Of a stretch of 64,000 nucleotides of DNA, positions 62,566 through 64,000 are shown one piece after another. Positions within the stretch are counted from its first letter, which is position 1, and each line of letters starts with the position of its first letter. Source of the stretch: Bradyrhizobium sp. B097. Lineage in GTDB: Bacteria > Pseudomonadota > Alphaproteobacteria > Rhizobiales > Xanthobacteraceae. The translations under genes and the position numbers were made by a program. The notes below the pieces were generated by a model. It saw only the letters and a program-made list of their open reading frames with translations. It searched no databases and was not told where the DNA came from. The stretch is taken from assembly GCF_038957035.1 (NCBI RefSeq), contig NZ_CP152412.1:5886501-5950500 (forward strand), written 5' to 3'.

Positions 62566-64000
62566 TCAATGCCGAACGACCAGAGAATGGCTTGATCCAA
62601 CAATCAGGTTTTCTCCTTCGCCGACCTCGAGAATCGAAAGCCTGTACTGCCCATCCGGCAATCCCTTAAGCAGAAAACCCACCTCGAAGCCGAAGCAGCA
62701 CTCGCGGGCGGTCGCCTTCATATACTCCGTCACGTCCATTCGCTCGTGCCAATCGACCACCAGGCAATACCCGCTTTTGCCTGCGTTGGTTTCTCCTTCC
62801 GGAGACAACACCAAAAATGCGATGCGATTTCTGAGCGGTTCGAAGCCATCCTTGGCAAAAACCCAACCTCGGACCAGCACCCTGTAGCGCGGGTCTACCA
62901 CCACGCGCTCCTCCGTTTGCGAATTGATGCTCTCAATCACGAACATGGAGCCATCAGGGCTCGCGACGGCTCCCTCCATTTCGACCGGCAAGCCCTCTCG
63001 AAGGTTCTGGAATCCCGTCAAGGCGGCTTCGCTACGCTGCAAATTGGCGAGCACCTCGACATGAACCGCAGCTCCCTTGATGGCCTGCTCAAGCTCCGAT
63101 CGGCTCAGGCAGTCCAGCAGAGCGGAGTTCGAGCGTAGCTCCGCCGAGATCGAATCGCCCGCAGACACCCGCCTGACGACATCCAGATAGGCACGGCCGT
63201 AACGGGAGTCCGGCTCCAAGTGAGCCCCCTCGGCCCACTCGTTCCACGAATTAATGAATACGATCGGCTCTCCCACAGAACTCCGACGAGCCCGCTCCGC
63301 CGCCTCGCGCAGCCAGACTTCGAAAGCCTCGGGACTTGATCTGACGAACACATGTCCTCGCGAGCCTTTGCGTGGAGTGTTGTCCCAACGCGGCATGACC
63401 GAAGGAAAGAACGGAAAATCGTAGACCTTGCCGAGCGTCGAGCGCATGGCTTCAAGGTAGTCGTAGAGCTTTCCGGTGAAGTCCGACGGCGCCTCGACCT
63501 CCGCACGGCTCAGCTCTCTGGCAGAAACGGTATGGGGCGGGAATTCCACTGCGGCATCGCAATGGAATTCCCGAGGATCGAACTCGCCGAAAGTCATGGC
63601 ATTGCAAATCAGCAACTCTCCAATGCCGAGTTCTTTTGCACGGAGCCGCCAAGTCTGGAACAAGCGCTCTTTGTCCGGGATCAGCGAGGGACGGTAGATG
63701 AGCAGTATCTTCCGACCGTCGACGGTGATGTAGCGATCGTCAAGAAGGATATCCGCCATGTCATCAATGAAGCGGACATCATCTTCAAGCGCGTGATTCT
63801 GGCCGAGAAGAAGCTCGGTATCGGAACCGTCCCATCGGCGCGACCAGTTTTCGTTCGCCCAGCAGATGCAGAACGGCAAGTTTGGCTCGCCGTCCTCCAG
63901 CAGAAGCTTGAGCGGCTGCTCCAAAAGTCTTCGTCCCTGAAACCAATAGGCATAGTAGCAAAAGCCATGAACGCCGTAACGGCGAGCCAACTCTGCCTGT
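62566..64000 (-). CDS. WbsX family glycosyltransferase-like protein, 5' part beyond the window
   Basis: At least 478 residues; the gene continues past the window end, where the frame reads QAELARRYGVHGFCYYAYWF without a proper start. Core landmarks of the WbsX (GH99-like) family: CICWANENWSRRWDGSD, then a central part with PFFPSVMPRWDNTPR, and IVFINSWNEWAEGAHLEPD. The C-terminal 150 residues form a second module (VEVLANLQRSEAALTGFQ and a beta-rich tail). Such proteins are found in O-antigen and rhamnan clusters. It is followed by a GT2 gene 12 bp later. Confidence 0.82.
   Translation of the reverse strand, partial: QAELARRYGVHGFCYYAYWFQGRRLLEQPLKLLLEDGEPNLPFCICWANENWSRRWDGSDTELLLGQNHALEDDVRFIDDMADILLDDRYITVDGRKILLIYRPSLIPDKERLFQTWRLRAKELGIGELLICNAMTFGEFDPREFHCDAAVEFPPHTVSARELSRAEVEAPSDFTGKLYDYLEAMRSTLGKVYDFPFFPSVMPRWDNTPRKGSRGHVFVRSSPEAFEVWLREAAERARRSSVGEPIVFINSWNEWAEGAHLEPDSRYGRAYLDVVRRVSAGDSISAELRSNSALLDCLSRSELEQAIKGAAVHVEVLANLQRSEAALTGFQNLREGLPVEMEGAVASPDGSMFVIESINSQTEERVVVDPRYRVLVRGWVFAKDGFEPLRNRIAFLVLSPEGETNAGKSGYCLVVDWHERMDVTEYMKATARECCFGFEVGFLLKGLPDGQYRLSILEVGEGENLIVGSSHSLVVRH

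Overview
The window looks like chromosomal DNA of a Bradyrhizobium-type alphaproteobacterium (Nitrobacteraceae). The grounds are high GC with strong third-position GC in most genes, a cytochrome c maturation block in the rhizobial cycHJKL order, a FeuP/FeuQ-like two-component pair, tandem OxlT-type carriers, a soluble NAD-linked formate dehydrogenase operon, and several families of intergenic palindromic repeats. No rRNA, tRNA, CRISPR array, transposase or prophage was recognised. The identification comes from reading the sequence, not from a database search.

Region 1 (1-5.2 kb): a MASE1/PAS hybrid histidine kinase, a lipocalin-like secreted protein, an XRE regulator with its DUF2975 membrane partner, and a DUF2147 secreted protein preceded by palindromes. 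Region 2 (5.4-9.5 kb): a compact oxalate/formate block with a 45-residue small protein, two tandem oxalate/formate antiporters and a CBS-domain protein. All four genes share a 19-bp inverted repeat (TTGGCAT-N5-ATACCAA type) just inside a putative -35 element, so they look like one regulon. Region 3 (9.7-18.1 kb): nitronate monooxygenase, a quinone-oxidoreductase-like enzyme, an EamA exporter with a TetR regulator (matching operators at both promoters), a repeat-rich spacer, a CDF metal transporter and a PAS sensor kinase with a CtrA-like site upstream. Region 4 (18.1-25.3 kb): a divergent LysR regulator and fdsG-fdsB-fdsA-fdhD-fdsD. This enzyme would oxidise formate to CO2 with NAD+ and so fits the oxalate/formate transport block.

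Region 5 (25.4-36.7 kb, all minus strand): ccmI-ccmE-ccmF-ccmH, then a DegP-type protease with its own terminator, then response regulator, sensor kinase and glnE with overlapping reading frames. Region 6 (36.7-42.5 kb): a lower-GC SUKH (SMI1/KNR4) gene, an uncharacterised 464-residue protein, the FeuQ/FeuP-like pair and a VanZ-like protein, separated by hairpin repeats.

Region 7 (42.6-64 kb): surface polysaccharide functions. It holds galE, ugd and the four dTDP-rhamnose genes (rfbC-rfbD and rfbA-rfbB as divergent pairs), at least five glycosyltransferases, two WbsX/GH99-like proteins (one cut by the window end), a ParA-like ATPase directly behind a GT4 gene, a transglutaminase-like cysteine protease and several unknowns. 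Together these genes can supply UDP-galactose, UDP-glucuronate and dTDP-rhamnose and assemble a complex O-antigen or exopolysaccharide.
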